Origin: Ashinkailepas kermadecensis
Lineage: Eukaryota; Arthropoda; Thecostraca; Neolepadidae
Reading direction: 5' to 3'
Assembly (NCBI GenBank): GCA_034440615.1
Contig: JAOTOM010005095.1
Coordinates: forward strand, 593,501 to 657,500
Length of the DNA: 64,000 nucleotides
The notes beneath the pieces were generated by a model. That model was not told where the DNA came from. It saw only the letters and a program-made list of their open reading frames with translations, and did no database searches. Shown here in pieces: positions 1 to 11,660 of this stretch; position 1 is the stretch's first letter, and each line of letters begins with the position of its first letter. The position numbers and the translations under genes are program-made.

Positions 1-1035
1 CTCCGCTTACAAAAGCACAACCCACACCATCAACAGTGTTTGATCCGTCGGTGTAAGTGGCAGTACATGTGTGGTAGATGTCAACGTGTTCCCGGGCTTT
101 CATCCGAAACAATTCTGGGATCAGTTCGTCCTTACGGGTCACAGACAGTGTCGTGTCCACTGACGGCTGTACCAACTCCCAAGGGGGAACTGGCAGCGGT
201 ACCATCCTTCGGATGCTGCGCATCTGAATACCACTCCCTTCCACCAGCTCACGTAGCCGCACACAGAACGGAGACAGAACATTCCGACGTGTAACGCGAA
301 ACAGAGCAAGCGTACGGTGTCCGAACAGGGCATTGTATGCCGGATTCATGGGGGACTGTCTGACCCTGCAGGCATACCGCAGTCCCAGTTTATCCCGTCT
401 CAGGGCGAGCGGTGCTTCATTGGCATCTGCCAGGTTTGCTGTCGGAGGTGCGGAATACTCCTGTGGCTATGCGCAAGGCGGCATGGTGGATAGTATCGAG
501 AATGCGTTTGTTGGAGGCACTGGCACAGCCTAGACAAAACAGCCATAGTCGAGTTTCGAGCGAATGAGCGATCGGTACAATAGGAAAAGTGTAGCCCTGT
601 CTGCACCATAAGTAGTGCGGGCGACACACTTCATAATATTCAATGTTTTGCAGCACTTGTCCCGCAGCGTTGTCAGGTGGTTCTTGTACGTGAGTCGAGA
701 ATCAAATAAAACTCCTAGAAACTTCGCTGATGGCTGAAAGAGGATCTGGTCTCCATAGAGGTGAATTGTCGGATCTTGACAGGTGCGGCGGCGACAGAAA
801 TGCACTCAACAGTTTTATGAGTAGAAAAGCGGAAGCCGTTCATGTTACCCCACTTCTCTAAACGGGGTGCAGCGACCTGCAGCTGTCTCTTCATAGAAGA
901 TGGACGTGAGGTGGAGTACCAAACTGCCACATCGTCGAGAAAAAGAGACCTACCGACACCGCAGGGCAAGTCATCTCCAATGTCGTTGATAGTCAACGCG
1001 AACAAGGTAACACTGAGGACACTGACAATTGGGAT
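1..1035 (-). mobile_element. Non-LTR retrotransposon fragment (RT palm/thumb to RNase H start)
   Basis: Read on the minus strand, 1005 to 715 gives the RT palm with the catalytic box FLDD (family form F-x-DD) after the INDIG segment. 805 to 400 gives the thumb (HFCRRR, FLGVLFDSRLTYKNHL, RSLIRSKLDYGCFV). The first 60 bases encode the start of RNase H (TYTDGS followed by DGVGCAFVSG). The frame changes several times, so this is a dead copy. The rest lies beyond the left edge of the window. RT plus RNase H in one ORF suits the I/R1/LOA side of the LINE tree; that placement is recall, not a tree. At about 1035 it abuts a plus-strand copy of the same family. Confidence 0.85.
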
Positions 1036-1049
1036 GGACTCGTCGACCC

Positions 1050-1791
1050 TCCTCCGGTTATTCTATGTTGGATTCCGAGCCATGTAGGAATCTCTGGGAA
1101 CGAAGCCGCGGATGCTGCGGCGAAGCGAGGTGCACGGGCCCCGTGCACACGTTCCCTCGAACTTCCTGCTAGGGACTTTTACTCAGCTGTCAAAGGTTAT
1201 ATTTCCGGTAAGTGGCAGACAAGCTGGAACTCGTTAACAAACAATAAGTTGAAGACTGTAAAGCCCTGTATTGGTGAGTGGGCTTCATCATCACACCGAA
1301 ACAGAGGCCACGAGGTGTCCCTGTGTCGCCTGCGTTTGGGACACACTTATGCGACACACCAGTATTTCCTCAGCGGTGACGAGACGCCACGGTCCCCGAG
1401 ATGCACCGCACCAATGTCAGTGCGACACATTTTAGTCTCATGTCCCTGGCTTGCCCACGAACGGAGACGGCACTTTGCACGTGCCTCTGTCGCGCTTGGG
1501 GAAGTATTAGGGGATGAGACGGACATTGTTCAATCAGGAGAGCTTTTTAAATTCCTCTTGGAAGTTGGGTATTCCGTGATTTACACCGGTCATTAATATG
1601 CTGCTGCATACATGGCTAGCAACAGTTTTATCATGAACAGCTTCGACATCGTCTTATAACTTGTTATCCGAACTGACGTTCACTTGCTTTATGTTTAAAT
1701 GACTGAGTTATGGGCGCGAAATGACCTATGCACTCGATGCGCCCCTAAACCGCAATAACCAACTAACTAACAAGCCCAAATAACCAACCAA
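1050..1791 (+). mobile_element. 5'-truncated non-LTR copy: RNase H end, C-terminal knuckle, 3' UTR
   Basis: An open frame from about 1054 to 1596 encodes the end of RNase H (LCWIPSHVGISGNEAADAAA) and then the family C-terminus: a basic linker, LCRLRLGHTYATH, and a C-x2-C-x7-H-x4-C knuckle of the type CTAPMSVRHILVSC. The knuckle's first Cys is read as Ser here (SPRC). Translation ends at TAA 1594-1596. The 3' UTR runs to a hairpin and a simple AACC/AACT tail at 1705-1791. It has about 177 uninterrupted codons, so it is younger than its neighbours. It lies head-to-head with the minus-strand fragment on its left. Confidence 0.85.
1705..1791 (+). repeat. 3'-terminal hairpin and tail of the dominant retrotransposon
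   Basis: TTATGGGCGC and GATGCGCCCC form a 6-bp stem (GGGCGC/GCGCCC) around a ~21-nt loop, followed by CTAAACCGCAATAACC and AACTAAC repeats. A second tail piece (AAGCCCAAATAACCAACC, from 1771) follows directly and matches the tail at 2837-2856. The same hairpin and tail appear at 2800, 6339 (minus), 36030 (minus), 43666 (minus) and 44836. Confidence 0.85.
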
Positions 1792-1911
1792 CATTATCGG
1801 CCCATTGCGCTCACATCATCAATGTGCAAGCTGATGGACAGGATGGTTCACGTACGCTTGATGTGGCTCTTAGATTCCTCGAACATCTTTACAAACGCCC
1901 AGTGTGGTTTT
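1792..1911 (+). mobile_element. RT fragment of the dominant retrotransposon
   Basis: Directly after the tail at 1791 the plus strand reads HYRPIALTSS, CKLMDRMV and RLMWLLD then NAQCGF, the RT finger segment that precedes the palm in this family. Reading stops at a C-run near 1912 where unrelated GC-rich DNA begins. It is probably part of an older plus-strand copy into which the 1050-1791 copy inserted. Confidence 0.75.
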
Positions 1912-2607
1912 ACCCCCCCCAACGAGGTACCACCTTTCCGTGTTGATGGTAGGGGGGGGGGGGGATTGCGTGCCCCAAGGATCCGGCTGCCAGTCCACCA
2001 GGAAGCCGAGGAGGGGCCAGACTAGGAGTGCCTCACTCATCCTTCCATCCATACGCCCCCAATCCAATGCCCATCTCATCCCAACGTCCATGTCCTTCAC
2101 CTGGCCCTGCAACACCAACACTCCCTATCATGAGCAGGTAGGACAACTTCCCCGGTCCTGCCCACCAGCTCAGTTTTATCGGGGTAGCCGCGTCCCCTCG
2201 GCCCGTCCTCCGGGGTTAACGGAGTCCTGGGGGTTGAGGTCCCCCGTCGCACGGTGCTAGTTGTGACGGGGGACCAACACACCTCTTTGGTCCCGATATC
2301 CCGGAGGGGCGGGCGGGCCCGTGGGGCCTCACGCGGGTTAAGTGGCTAGTCGCCTCGGGCCGGGGGCCTGGGATTCTTCCCAGTGTCTGCCGGCCCGGCC
2401 GGCTGGGGCCCAGGGGTGGGCGGCGCTGGATCCCGTTCGGGGTGGTGAGTCTCTCTCTCCCGGCCGGGTGGTGGCGTCGCCTGCCCCGTATAGCTCCTCG
2501 GGCGCCTGGCGTCCTCCCGCCGCGGGACTCAGGCGTCCCCAGGTAAGACCCCTAAGGGGTGGGGCGCTATGATGAGTTGAAACAAACGCACTTCATGGCA
2601 ACTTCAC
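1912..2607. other. GC-rich non-coding insert, unrecognised
   Basis: About 700 bases of high GC bounded by C- and G-homopolymers (1911-1920, 1950-1964), lying between RT fragments of opposite strand. Open frames here are short and look random. It contains CCCGGGCC-like and GGCCCGGCCGG blocks. No coding homology is recognised; it may be UTR or regulatory sequence of another element. Confidence 0.4.
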
Positions 2608-5181
2608 ACACGAAAAACACCTCATGATGTATGATGTATTGTGCCCAATGTTCTTTTTGTGGTCGAAGCTGCGCCGTCGTAGACAAAACATGCATAATCG
2701 AGTCTGGCCCGAATCAGGGAGCGATATAATCGCAGCAGGATTGATATAACGGCACCATATGGGGTTCGCGCAACCACCTTCAACACATTCATGGACTTAT
2801 GGGCGCTGTATGACCAACGCAGTCGATGCGCCCTTAAGCCCAAATAACCAACCAACATTCATGGACTTAAAACACCTTTATCTAAGCATTTTAAAATGAT
2901 GCCTATGCCTAATGATGATGGCGATGCCAATGCCTAATTATGTTAGTCGGCTGTCGAGAAGAACGCTCAGAAATTTGACCACCATCTCCGAGCCATACAA
3001 CGTGATCTTCATGTCCGGGCAGTTTCGACGCCGGCAAGAATGCATGGCGATCGTCTGTGTTGTGGAGAAGCGGAAGCCGTTTACCCCTGTTCAGCGTTCA
3101 AGCCTGGCGACAGCAAGCTGCAATTGTCTCTGCATTATTGGTGTTGAGGTGCTCGACGTCCAGATCGTTAAGTCGTCAACGAACAATGTGCGCGATATTG
3201 ACGGCGACAGAACAGAGCCGATATCGTTAATCATAATGGCGAACAGGGCCACACTGCCCTGGGGGATACCGTTGACCTGTTGGAACGATCGCGAAAGTTC
3301 ATTACCAGCACGGACACGAAACCGACGGTTTGTCAGGAAGTTTCGAGAAAGACACCCATGGCGCCTCTCAGGCCATACTCGCGTAACTTCATAAGAATGC
3401 CATGTCGCCATGTGGTGTCGAAAGAGCCCTCTATGTCGAAAAACACAGCCACAACATGACGGTGCTGTGAGAAAGCTGCTCGAATTGCGGTGTCGATTGT
3501 GACGAGGTGATCAATGGTCCTTCGGTTTAAAAAAAAATAAAACCACACTGAGCATTTGATAAAATGTTTCTATTCTCCAGATACCAGCACAGCCGAACAT
3601 TACCCATTCGTTCCATCAGCTTGCACATGGATGAAGTTAAAGATATGTGGCGATAATGCAGCGGCTCGAGCCCATTCTTCCCCGGCTTCAAAACAGGTAT
3701 GATGGTGGCTTCGCGCCAAGCCTCGGAAAACTCGCCGTTCTATCACAGAGTTAAAAGTAGCTAGCAGACTATCTCCTGCACATGGTGGAAGATGTTGGAG
3801 CATTTGGTTGTGTACTAAATCCGGATCCTCGGAGACATTCCTCAGGGAGCGAATTGTTGACGACAACTCGGTCATGGAGAATCGCTCATTATAATTCAGC
3901 TGCTCGGAGGTGGAGATGTCCATCCTTGCTCTTTCGCTGCGGAGGCGATGTCGTAGGAAATCCGGGTCGGTGTTGCCGCCTTTCCTGCGTTCCGCGAGAG
4001 CTTGTCCAATTTCGTTGGCCACTGCCAAAGGGTCCATGATAGTTTCTCCGCGTATATGTAATACCGGCAGGGGGGACGAGCAGTAGCGACCGGATATTCT
4101 TTTGATTCGAGACCAGACATCTATCAGGGGAGTGGAGCGGTTGAGTTGACCAACGTAGTTAATCCAGGATGCTCGCTTGGCGTGGCGTAGATGCGCCGTG
4201 CATGAGCCCTGGATTTCCTGAACATTACAAGGTTTGTGGTGGTGCTGTCTCGGTTAAAAGACCTAAAAGCACGCTTGCGGGCGCGAATAGCCTTGCGGCA
4301 CTGGTCCGTCCGCCATGGCACCGGGGTACGCCGGGGTGCCACAGAGGTCTTCGGAATGCACTCTGTGGCAGATTCAATGATGGCTGAAGTAAAAGCAGCC
4401 ATTGAGTGTGGATGGCTGTCCGGGGAAACAGTGAGTTTTTTTTAATCCAACTTGGCCTCGAACTCATTCCAGTTGGCTTTGGTAAGTTGCCACCGTTGGG
4501 GCCTAGTACCAAGAACAGTTTCAATTTGGTATTCATACCAGACCGGAAAATGATCACTTCCAAGCGGATCGTCCGTCACGGACCACTTTATGCACTGGGA
4601 TATCTGCGGACTACAGAGACTCAGGTCAATAACGAATGTACTCCCGGAGGGAAAGTTAAGTGGATTGGCGAACCGTCATTTAAAAGCCACAAAGACTCGG
4701 CATCGATAAAACGTTCTAACAAACGTCCACGCGTGCTCGTGTAGTCACATCCCCACACTGTGTGGTGGCAGTTAAAGTCTCCAAGGAGTAAAGCAGGTGA
4801 AGGGAGCCCCAGCATTAAGAGGCTGAGCTTTGCCGAGGGGAAAGCATCCCCCGGTGGCACGTACAATGAAACAATTGTTGTTGTGCGGCGGTTGACGTTC
4901 ACACGTGCAGCAACAGCCTGGAGCGATGTCTGTAGCGGCAGGAGCTGCGCTGGAACACTGTGGTGCACAGCTAACAAGACGCCACCATGTGCAATCGTGT
5001 CAGCAGGCAGAACATCCTTTCAAAAGACATAGTATCCCTTAATGGTACATTGGACGCTTGCAGACAGCTTGGTCTCCTGGAGACATACTACAATGGGGTT
5101 GCGACAAGATATAATTATTTGTAGGTCAGTAACATTTGACCTAAAACCACGCATACTCCACTGTAAAAATAGCGAGGGCAT
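2608..5181 (-). mobile_element. ORF2 of a non-LTR retrotransposon (endonuclease-RT), decayed
   Basis: On the minus strand an ATG at 5181-5179 begins the apurinic-type endonuclease: LQIIISCRNPIVVCLQETKL, then LLLGDFNCHHTVWGC and RGRLLERFIDAESLWLLNDG (4977-4621). A linker with PVPWRTDQCRKAIRARKRAF follows at 4402-4124, then RT fingers (4037-3600) and palm (3548-3091, AVFFDIEGSFDTTWRHGI, GIPQGSVALFAIMINDIG, FVDDLTIW). The thumb (2858-2622) is cut by a 57-nt insertion. Stops and frame changes fall throughout, so it cannot encode enzyme. With ORF1 upstream (5225-6245) it preserves the two-ORF order of the family; RNase H and the 3' end are missing. Confidence 0.85.
2787..2869 (+). mobile_element. 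57-nt hairpin-tail unit with 13-bp target duplication
   Basis: The 13-mer ATTCATGGACTTA occurs at 2787-2799 and again at 2857-2869. Between them lie exactly 57 bases starting TGGGCGCT, containing the GGGCGC/GCGCCC stem and ending in ATAACCAACCAAC. Removing the unit and one duplicate restores the thumb coding of the host copy (minus strand, ...HFKMLRDK before SMNVLKVV). It is therefore a genuine retroposed insertion made only of the last ~57 nt of the retrotransposon. Confidence 0.9.
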
Positions 5182-5224
5182 TTCTCTTGTTGACTAGGGT
5201 TGACTAGGTTAATAGCAGTAAAGA

Positions 5225-6245
5225 GTCAAATGATGGACACGTCAAACATAGAAGATGGATGCAATCGCCAGAGGACTGGCAATGACTGTGATAGATAACG
5301 TGCGTGTTAAAACGTTATCTCCGTCCTCCCCCCGAGCGAGGCGATCGCTGATGACTCAGATGTCATATCTCCTGTGGACTGGGTCCTGGGGCGGGAGCTC
5401 GGCGATCCATGGCCCGGCGGAGAGCCAGACGACGGGCATGCCTCGTTTCTGTGGTCCCAGCCTAGGGGGAGGCAGGGGAGGGCCCATCTTGTTAGTCTGC
5501 CCTCCTGCCGTTCCCTCAACTCGCCTTCGCGGCGATGGGATGGCAGGCCTTGGGTGAGGAGCTCTGTCGGAGACTTGGCGGGCCTTCGCCCGTGGCCTCT
5601 CCGTCTGTGCAAGCCGCACCCGCTTCGCATCGCGGGCGCGCCTCTCGGCTTCCAGATATTGCAGGTTGATGTCAGGGATCTGGCTGGGGCGATTCGGATT
5701 TCGGGACGGCGATGCAGGTGCGGAAGCAGATGTTGAGGGTGGGGGTGAGGCCTGGCTCACGGGAGGAGAAGGTAGGGAGGAGGTGGAGGATGGATTTGGA
5801 GCTGGTGGTTGCGCGTGTGGGAGGCGAAAGGAGGTTGGAGGGCGGATGGGTAGTGGGAGGTGGTGATTTCGAGGTAGGTGACGAGGAGAGTGGGGAGGGA
5901 CTGGGGTTGGGGGGAAAGGACCGAGGAGGCCTCTTGGACCGTTGGACCAGAGTCCATTCCCCCAACGGTGACTGAATTGGAGGGGGTCTCAGATGGGCGA
6001 ATGGAGCATACATTCGTACAGGGTGGGACCTCGGTCGCCTCGGCGCCGTGTTGTGTTGGCTGCCCTGGCCTCGCGGGCGAAGCAAGGGGCACTCCGAAAG
6101 ATCGAAGAAGAGTCGTGAGTTGTGCAATACGGTCAGAAACGTTGTTGGGCTGTGTGTGTTGTGTATCTAGCAGTGTAGTTTTAGTTTGGCGACCAGCCAC
6201 CTTTGCTGCATAGGTAACCTTGGGATGGACCCTATCATACAGATC
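5225..6245 (-). pseudogene. ORF1 (gag-like) of the non-LTR retrotransposon
   Basis: The minus strand reads FGEARDLYDRVHPKVTYAA, QTKTTLLDTQHTQPNNVSDR and IAQLTTLLRSFGVPLASPAR from 6245. A long Pro/Ser/Thr-rich linker follows, then an Arg-rich end (QYLEAERRARDAKRVRLAQT) near 5650-5570. Three frames are needed, so it is broken. Its place just upstream of the endonuclease start (5181) and its Pro-rich, basic make-up fit LINE ORF1 (RNA-binding particle protein). Plus-strand open frames here are shadows. Assignment rests on position and composition; no zinc knuckle was seen. Confidence 0.6.
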
Positions 6246-6338
6246 ACGAGCCTCTCCAAACGAAACTTCCCATAGAGCTGGAGAACAGGGTCTGGGCAGC
6301 TTCGGCGACGTCGACAAAAATGCATTCCAACAGTTTTT
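6246..6338 (-). mobile_element. RT thumb scrap of another copy
   Basis: The minus strand reads KTVGMHFCRRRRSCPDPVLQLYGK, the junction peptide between palm and thumb in this family (compare HFCRRRTCQDPTIHLYG at 805). It is cut at 6338 by the 3' tail of the next copy and at 6246 by ORF1 sequence, so both joints are insertion or recombination breakpoints. Confidence 0.7.
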
Positions 6339-9300
6339 GGTTGGTTATTGGAGTTTAGGGGCGCATCGACTGCCTCCGTCATGCAGCGCCCATAACATCG
6401 TCAGTGAAACAGTGAAATGCAAGCAACATCATCAGTCAAACAGTGAAATGGAAGTAACATCATCAAACAGTGAAAGCAAGCGAAAATCGGTCAGAATGAC
6501 ATGTCACGGGGTGAAATACAGGGTGAAATACGAAGGATCTAAGATCTCCCCGGGTAAACAACATCAAACCGCACTTGCGAGAGAAACTCGAATAGCCGTC
6601 CAGTATGAACCGTGCGTGACCCATTACCTAGAAGACGTGCCATCGTTAGCATGGATACCTCTCGTCCACAGAATCGTCCTCGTTGCGCTGAGAATAAGGG
6701 GCACACCAGAAGAACGTGTCTCACTGTCAGTGGGCTATCACAGCGAGTACACATTGGCCTGTCCTCGTTTCGTAGCAGGTAACCGTGGGTAGCATATGTG
6801 TGGCCTATTCGCATACTGGCGAGCATCACTTCTTCTTTCCGGGAAATTCTGGATGATGATTTCCAACACCCCAGAGTTGGTTTGATGGTTCTTAGTTTGT
6901 TTTCGCCGGTCGAGTCCCAAAATTGTTGCTACTTGTCCTGGAAGAATGTATTAATTGTTTGTCTGAAGTGTGTCGCGGGAAGAGGAAGCGAATGTGTGTA
7001 CTGTCTCCGCGCAGCACGTTTTGCTGCTTGGTCAGCTAGCTCATTCCCCCTAATTCCAACATGGCTTGGTATACAGCAGAGGGTCACATTTTTCCCGGCT
7101 CGCTTAAGCATAGTTATACGTAATAAAACATCCTGCACGGCTGGGTCATGAGGATAAAACTGTTCTAGCGCTAGAAAGCTACTCAGAGAGTCCGAGAGTA
7201 TTACGTGATCGACGTCGTTCCCTATTTCGATGAAACACATGGCCTTCGTGATGGCCAGAAGTTCAGCCGCGTAGGCCGTTGCGTGAGGAGGCAGCGTGAA
7301 CGATCGGATCGTGGCACCACTTATAAAGGCACACCCCACGCCATCATCAGTTTTCGAACCGTTGGTGTAGATGAGAGTGTATGAGTGATAGGCGTGCACG
7401 TGTTCAAGAGCCTTCATCCGAAATATTTCAGGGGTAATTTCATCCTTACGAGTGTCCGACAGTGTCGTGTATACCGACGGCTGAATCAGTTCCCAAGGGG
7501 GAACGGGCAGTGGCTCAATCCTTCTAATGCTGCGCATTTGGATACCGCTCCCCTCTGCAGCTCCCGCAAGTTCACGCAGAAAGGAGGTATGTTGCCACGT
7601 CCGCCACAGAACAGCGCAAGCGTACGACGGGCAAACAAAGCCTGATATGCTGGATTTGGAAGGAATTTCCTCACCCTGCACACATACCGCAGTCCAAGTT
7701 TATCTCGTCTTAGGGCGAGCAGAGCTTCATCAGCATATGCGAGAAGGCCTTGCAGTCGGAGAAGTGCGGAATGCCCCTGTGGCAATACGCAAGGCGGCAT
7801 GGTGGACAGTGTCGAGCACGCGTTTGTTGGAATCACTGGCACAGCCGTAAATAAAACAGCCATAGTCGAGTTTTGAACGGACGAGCGAGCGATATAGAAG
7901 TAAAAGCGTAGACCTATCTGCTCCGAAGGCAATTCGGGCAACACATTTCATTATGTTCAGGGACTCGGAACACTTCTGCCGCAACGTTTTTAGGTGGTCC
8001 TTGTACATAAGACGACGATCAAATGTGATGCCCAGGAACTTAGCTGCAGGCTGGAAAGGAATCTACTCTCCATAGAGCTGGATGTTCGGGTCCTTGCAGC
8101 TCCGTCGGCGACAAAAATGCACTGCAACAGCCTTGTGGGTAGAAAATCGGAAACCGTTCAAGTTACTCCATTTCTCAAGGTGAGAAGTAGCAAGCTGCAG
8201 CTGTCTTTCCATCGAGGATGAACGGAATGCTGAACACCAAATTGCAACGTCATCAATGAAAAGGGACTTCGCGACGCCACATGGTAGACCATCTCTGATA
8301 TCATTAATCATTAGCGCAAATAAAGCCACACTAAGGAGACTTCATTGGGGAACACCGTTCACCTGCGTCAACCGACCAGACATTGCGCTTCCTACACGGA
8401 CACGGAATGTTCGATCAGTAAGAAAATTATGAACGAAGTGTCCCATAAAACCACGCACACCACACTTTCAAAGTATTCAAAGAATACCTTGTTTCCATGT
8501 CGTATCGTAGGCGCACTCAATGCAAAAAAAAACACTGTTCCTAGATGTTGCTTTTCGCTAAAACTGGTACGAATCGCAGGGTCTAAAGTTAATACATGGG
8601 CAAGCGTGGACCGGTTCTTCCCAAAACCAGACTGTGCGTGACTAAAAAAGTTTCGTTGTTCCAGAATCCACGTGAGGCGAACATTGACTATCTTGACCAT
8701 GAATTTGCATAGGCATGAAGTCAGGGAAATCGGTCGGTAGTGAAGAGGATCTTGTTGGGCTTTAATATAGGGATGACAGTCGCTTCTCGCCAGAATGGCG
8801 GGAATCTGCACTCGTCCAAAGAGAGTTAACACATGTCAGAAGTACTTCAAGCGCATTTGTGGGGAGGTGCCGGAGCATCTCGTTATGGATGTTGTCCGGT
8901 CATTCGGACACGGGACGCAGTGCAGTAATTTGTGATGTAAGTTCGACCATTGTGAAGTGCTCATTATAGTAAAGTTTCTCGGCGCTGGTAAAATCAACCA
9001 TAGATGCTTCGCATCGAGCCCTATGTTCAGGGAAACCTGCATTTGAGTCGCAGTTCAGGCTTCGGTCCGCCAGGGTTCGAGCAATAATGTTCGCAACGTC
9101 CCGAGGCTGTGCGACTACATTGCCAGCGATGTGCAGGACTGGTAGTGGTATGGCTCGCGAATGTCCGGATATTCGTTATATTTGAGACCAAATATGGGTG
9201 GTAGGGGTGACACGGTTCAGCTTATTCACATACTGTATCCATAACGCCCTTTTGGCTTCCCGGATTGTTCGCCGGGCGACCGCCCTGGCTTGCCGGAAGG

Positions 9301-9738
9301 CGATCAGGTTTGCCGAGGTGCTATTGCGGTCAAACTTCCGGAAGGCACGTCGGCGGGCACGAATACCATCCCGACATTTCTCCGTCCACCACGGCACAGG
9401 CGCACTTCGAGGTTTACCAGAGGGACGTGGGATACAGCCCGCAGAACAATCTAAGACTATAGAGGTAAAGTCCTCTATAGATGTTGCAGCACCGTTCACG
9501 TTTGTACTAAAAATGTTATCAAGCCTAGCTACAAAGTCCGGCCAATCAGCCTGTCTAAAATTCCAGCGTTGTGACCTTGAGCCCAGAATGGCTCCGTCGA
9601 CACAATGAAGCCAGACTGGAAAATGGTCGCTGCCTCTAGGATCGGATTCAACAGACTAATCGAAATATTGCACCAGCTGCGGGCTGACCACGCCAATGTC
9701 CAGCGCGGAAGTCCTTCCCGATGGGAATGCTATGTGAT
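6339..9738 (-). mobile_element. 5'-truncated non-LTR copy (EN end, RT, RNase H, knuckle, 3' hairpin)
   Basis: The longest copy in the window, read right to left. EN end and linker lie at 9738-9176 (VPWWTEKCRDGIRARRRAFR), RT fingers at 9042-8392 (YRPISLTSCLCKFMVKIV, KNRSTLAHVLTLDPAIRTSF), palm at 8329-8063 (FIDDVAIW) and thumb at 8008-7486. RNase H (7681-6929) has YTNGSK, AAELLAITKAM, LSDSLSS and CIPSHVGIRGNELADQAAKR. The C-terminal knuckle CTRCDSPLTVRHVLLVC lies in 6829-6539. In RNase H the first acidic residue (YTDGS) is Asn. The 3' UTR ends in the hairpin (6359-6391) and AACC tail (6339-6348). At least six frames or stops interrupt it. Its 5' end is cut at about 9738, where AT-rich DNA begins. 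Confidence 0.88.
6394..6484. repeat. ~31-bp minisatellite, three copies
   Basis: A unit around CATCATCAGTCAAACAGTG then AAATG(C/G)AAG(C/T)AA repeats three times with small differences and a short third copy. It lies in the 3' UTR of the minus-strand retrotransposon. Confidence 0.7.
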
Positions 9739-10029
9739 TGTTTATTTATTTATTTATAACATAACAATTTATAACATTTTATTTATTGTTTGTCTTGAGT
9801 GCCCTAATGTTTGTAAGACCCACTCAACTCGCATTATACTTTTTAAACTGCACGACAATTATTTAAATTATAACAAGAAGCATGCCGGTGTTAACTGGAG
9901 ATAATCACATCGCCTCCCTGCAACACCCAATATTTTAACCTACTTATGCATGTGGCCTGCATCTTTGATGGCCGCCGCCCGAAATCATTGTCAGTTCATT
10001 TCCTAAGATTATGCCCTTTTCATATGCAG
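9739..10029. other. AT-rich spacer, no gene seen
   Basis: Begins with a TTTA microsatellite (9740-9758) at the truncated 5' end of the neighbouring retrotransposon. Nothing coding is recognisable before the pogo-like transposase fragment. Confidence 0.5.
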
Positions 10030-10552
10030 GATGGATGACCTCGCTAGTGTTTTACGAAAAGCTCCGAAACGGCCTGGTCCCATGCTGCGCGCTTCTGACA
10101 CCACGCGGCTATCAACCTATTCGTGGAGGGACACAGAAGCCACCACAGCCACGCAGTGTTCGAACTCTGTGATCAGGACATTATCCTATACGCCCTTCCT
10201 CCAAATTCCACGCACCTGCTGCAGCCTGCGGATATCAGTGTCTTCGGACCTCTGAAAAGAACGTGGAGACCTGGTGGCGCGGTGGCAGAGTGGAAATGTC
10301 AACCAAATAGTGGGTCGCCGCCAGGTCGCTGCACTGCTTTCCCGGGCACTACGGCAGGTGATCCCAGCCAGCATTGCCGCCAGTTTCCGAAAGTGCGGTT
10401 TGTTCCCCCTAAACCGATACGCTCCGGATTACACAAAACTACGTCCATCAACAATGAACGTCATCGAGGAGCCCACCTCCGGTATGGAGATGACCTTCAC
10501 ATGTGCGTTCATTTTCACTGAGTCACGGCATGGTGAAGTGGTAACTTGGTGA
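10030..10552 (+). pseudogene. pogo/Tigger-like DDE transposase fragment
   Basis: Successive plus frames give GWMTSLVFYEKLRNGLVPC, TPRGYQP, LFVEGHRSHHSHAVFELC and IILYALPPNSTHLLQPADIS then VFGPLK, the end of a DDE_1 (pogo/Tigger/jerky) catalytic core. A frame change near 10270 leads to RQVAALLSRALRQVIPASI and FRKCGLFPLNRYAPD, also typical after this core. At least two frameshifts are needed. The usual VDGH/LDNH aspartate is Glu (VEGH), so the copy is catalytically doubtful; the Asp of LQPAD is kept. The N-terminal DNA-binding domain is absent. The C-terminal part may lie at 15790-17154 beyond the piggyBac insertion. Confidence 0.8.
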
Positions 10553-11656
10553 CATCGCCAGCCCTTGGTGCTCGCAACGCACGTAGATTCCCCGAAAAAG
10601 TGTTATTAGTCTCCGCGGTCAGCTCTTTCAGATGGTTCTTTATAAGGAGCGAAAATAACTAGGAGTGCAGAGAAGTGAAATATTCACAATAGTGTACATA
10701 TAAAAATAACTACAGCTGTTGGCCGTGTCCAGATGGGCAAATTATAATGCCTCGTATTAATCATCTGTTCCAAGCATCACGCAGCCGGGACAAGGACGGA
10801 GGCCAGAGGAGGTGGTGACGGGGAGCCAGAGAGTGGTGGTGCACACAGAGCAGTGTAACAATGTTAGATATAATCATACCATTCGGCCCTCATCGTTCGA
10901 GAATGCGCCGTTGTATAACGCCGGGTGACGCGTGAATCATGCCACCACTGTCGACGGCCGGCCGGACACGTCTTAATGCATGTTATGACTTCGACCGATA
11001 ACTGAGCCACCGACAACGGCTCTGCATCCTGGCTAGATAGCTTCGGAATGCCACTGTCGACTGCAGGCAGGAAATGCTTATCAAATGTTGTGGGTTATGT
11101 TGGCGATCCGAGCCGACCAGAGAACGACTCTGAGCAGACGTGGTATGTCTGATGTCGGAGAGACAGCGCGGAGTTCAGAGCGAGCCTTTGTTCTCTAGCG
11201 GGGATGAGTAACCCCACTGGTCTGTGGCGCCGTCAGTCATGTGTCTATGACGTATTTGCGGGCTGGTAACGTGGTACGGCGTTGCCTGAGGTTACTTAGT
11301 GACTGAGCCGGAGATGAACGCCCTCACTCACGCTCACTCTCTGGTCGACGAACGTACGACGCGGGCGGTCTGGCCCGCCGCCTGGCCCGCCGCCTAGCCC
11401 GCCCTGGCTCACCACTGGAGGTATGTCTGATACGTCTGTTGAGATGTAGATCGACATAGAAGTTGTTGCACCTGTCTGACGAGATGAAAAGCGATTGTAT
11501 CATCGCCTATATCACGCTACGCCGCTAATGACTGATCTTCATGGTCGCTGACTAATAGCACAATAAAAGTGCTGGCTTTGGAAGTGCGTGTCAAGAGGTG
11601 TGCAGATCAGAGCTCTGAGATGAGCCAGAGCCATTATTGAAAACATAACCGGGGTT
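10553..11656. other. Non-coding stretch, no gene seen
   Basis: Mixed composition, no open frame above 60 codons and no recognisable family. A short CG-rich repeat of GGCCCGCCGCCT type occurs at 11370-11405. It may be UTR or spacer of the pogo-like element split by the piggyBac-like insertion at 11657. Confidence 0.4.
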
Positions 11657-11660
11657 TTAA

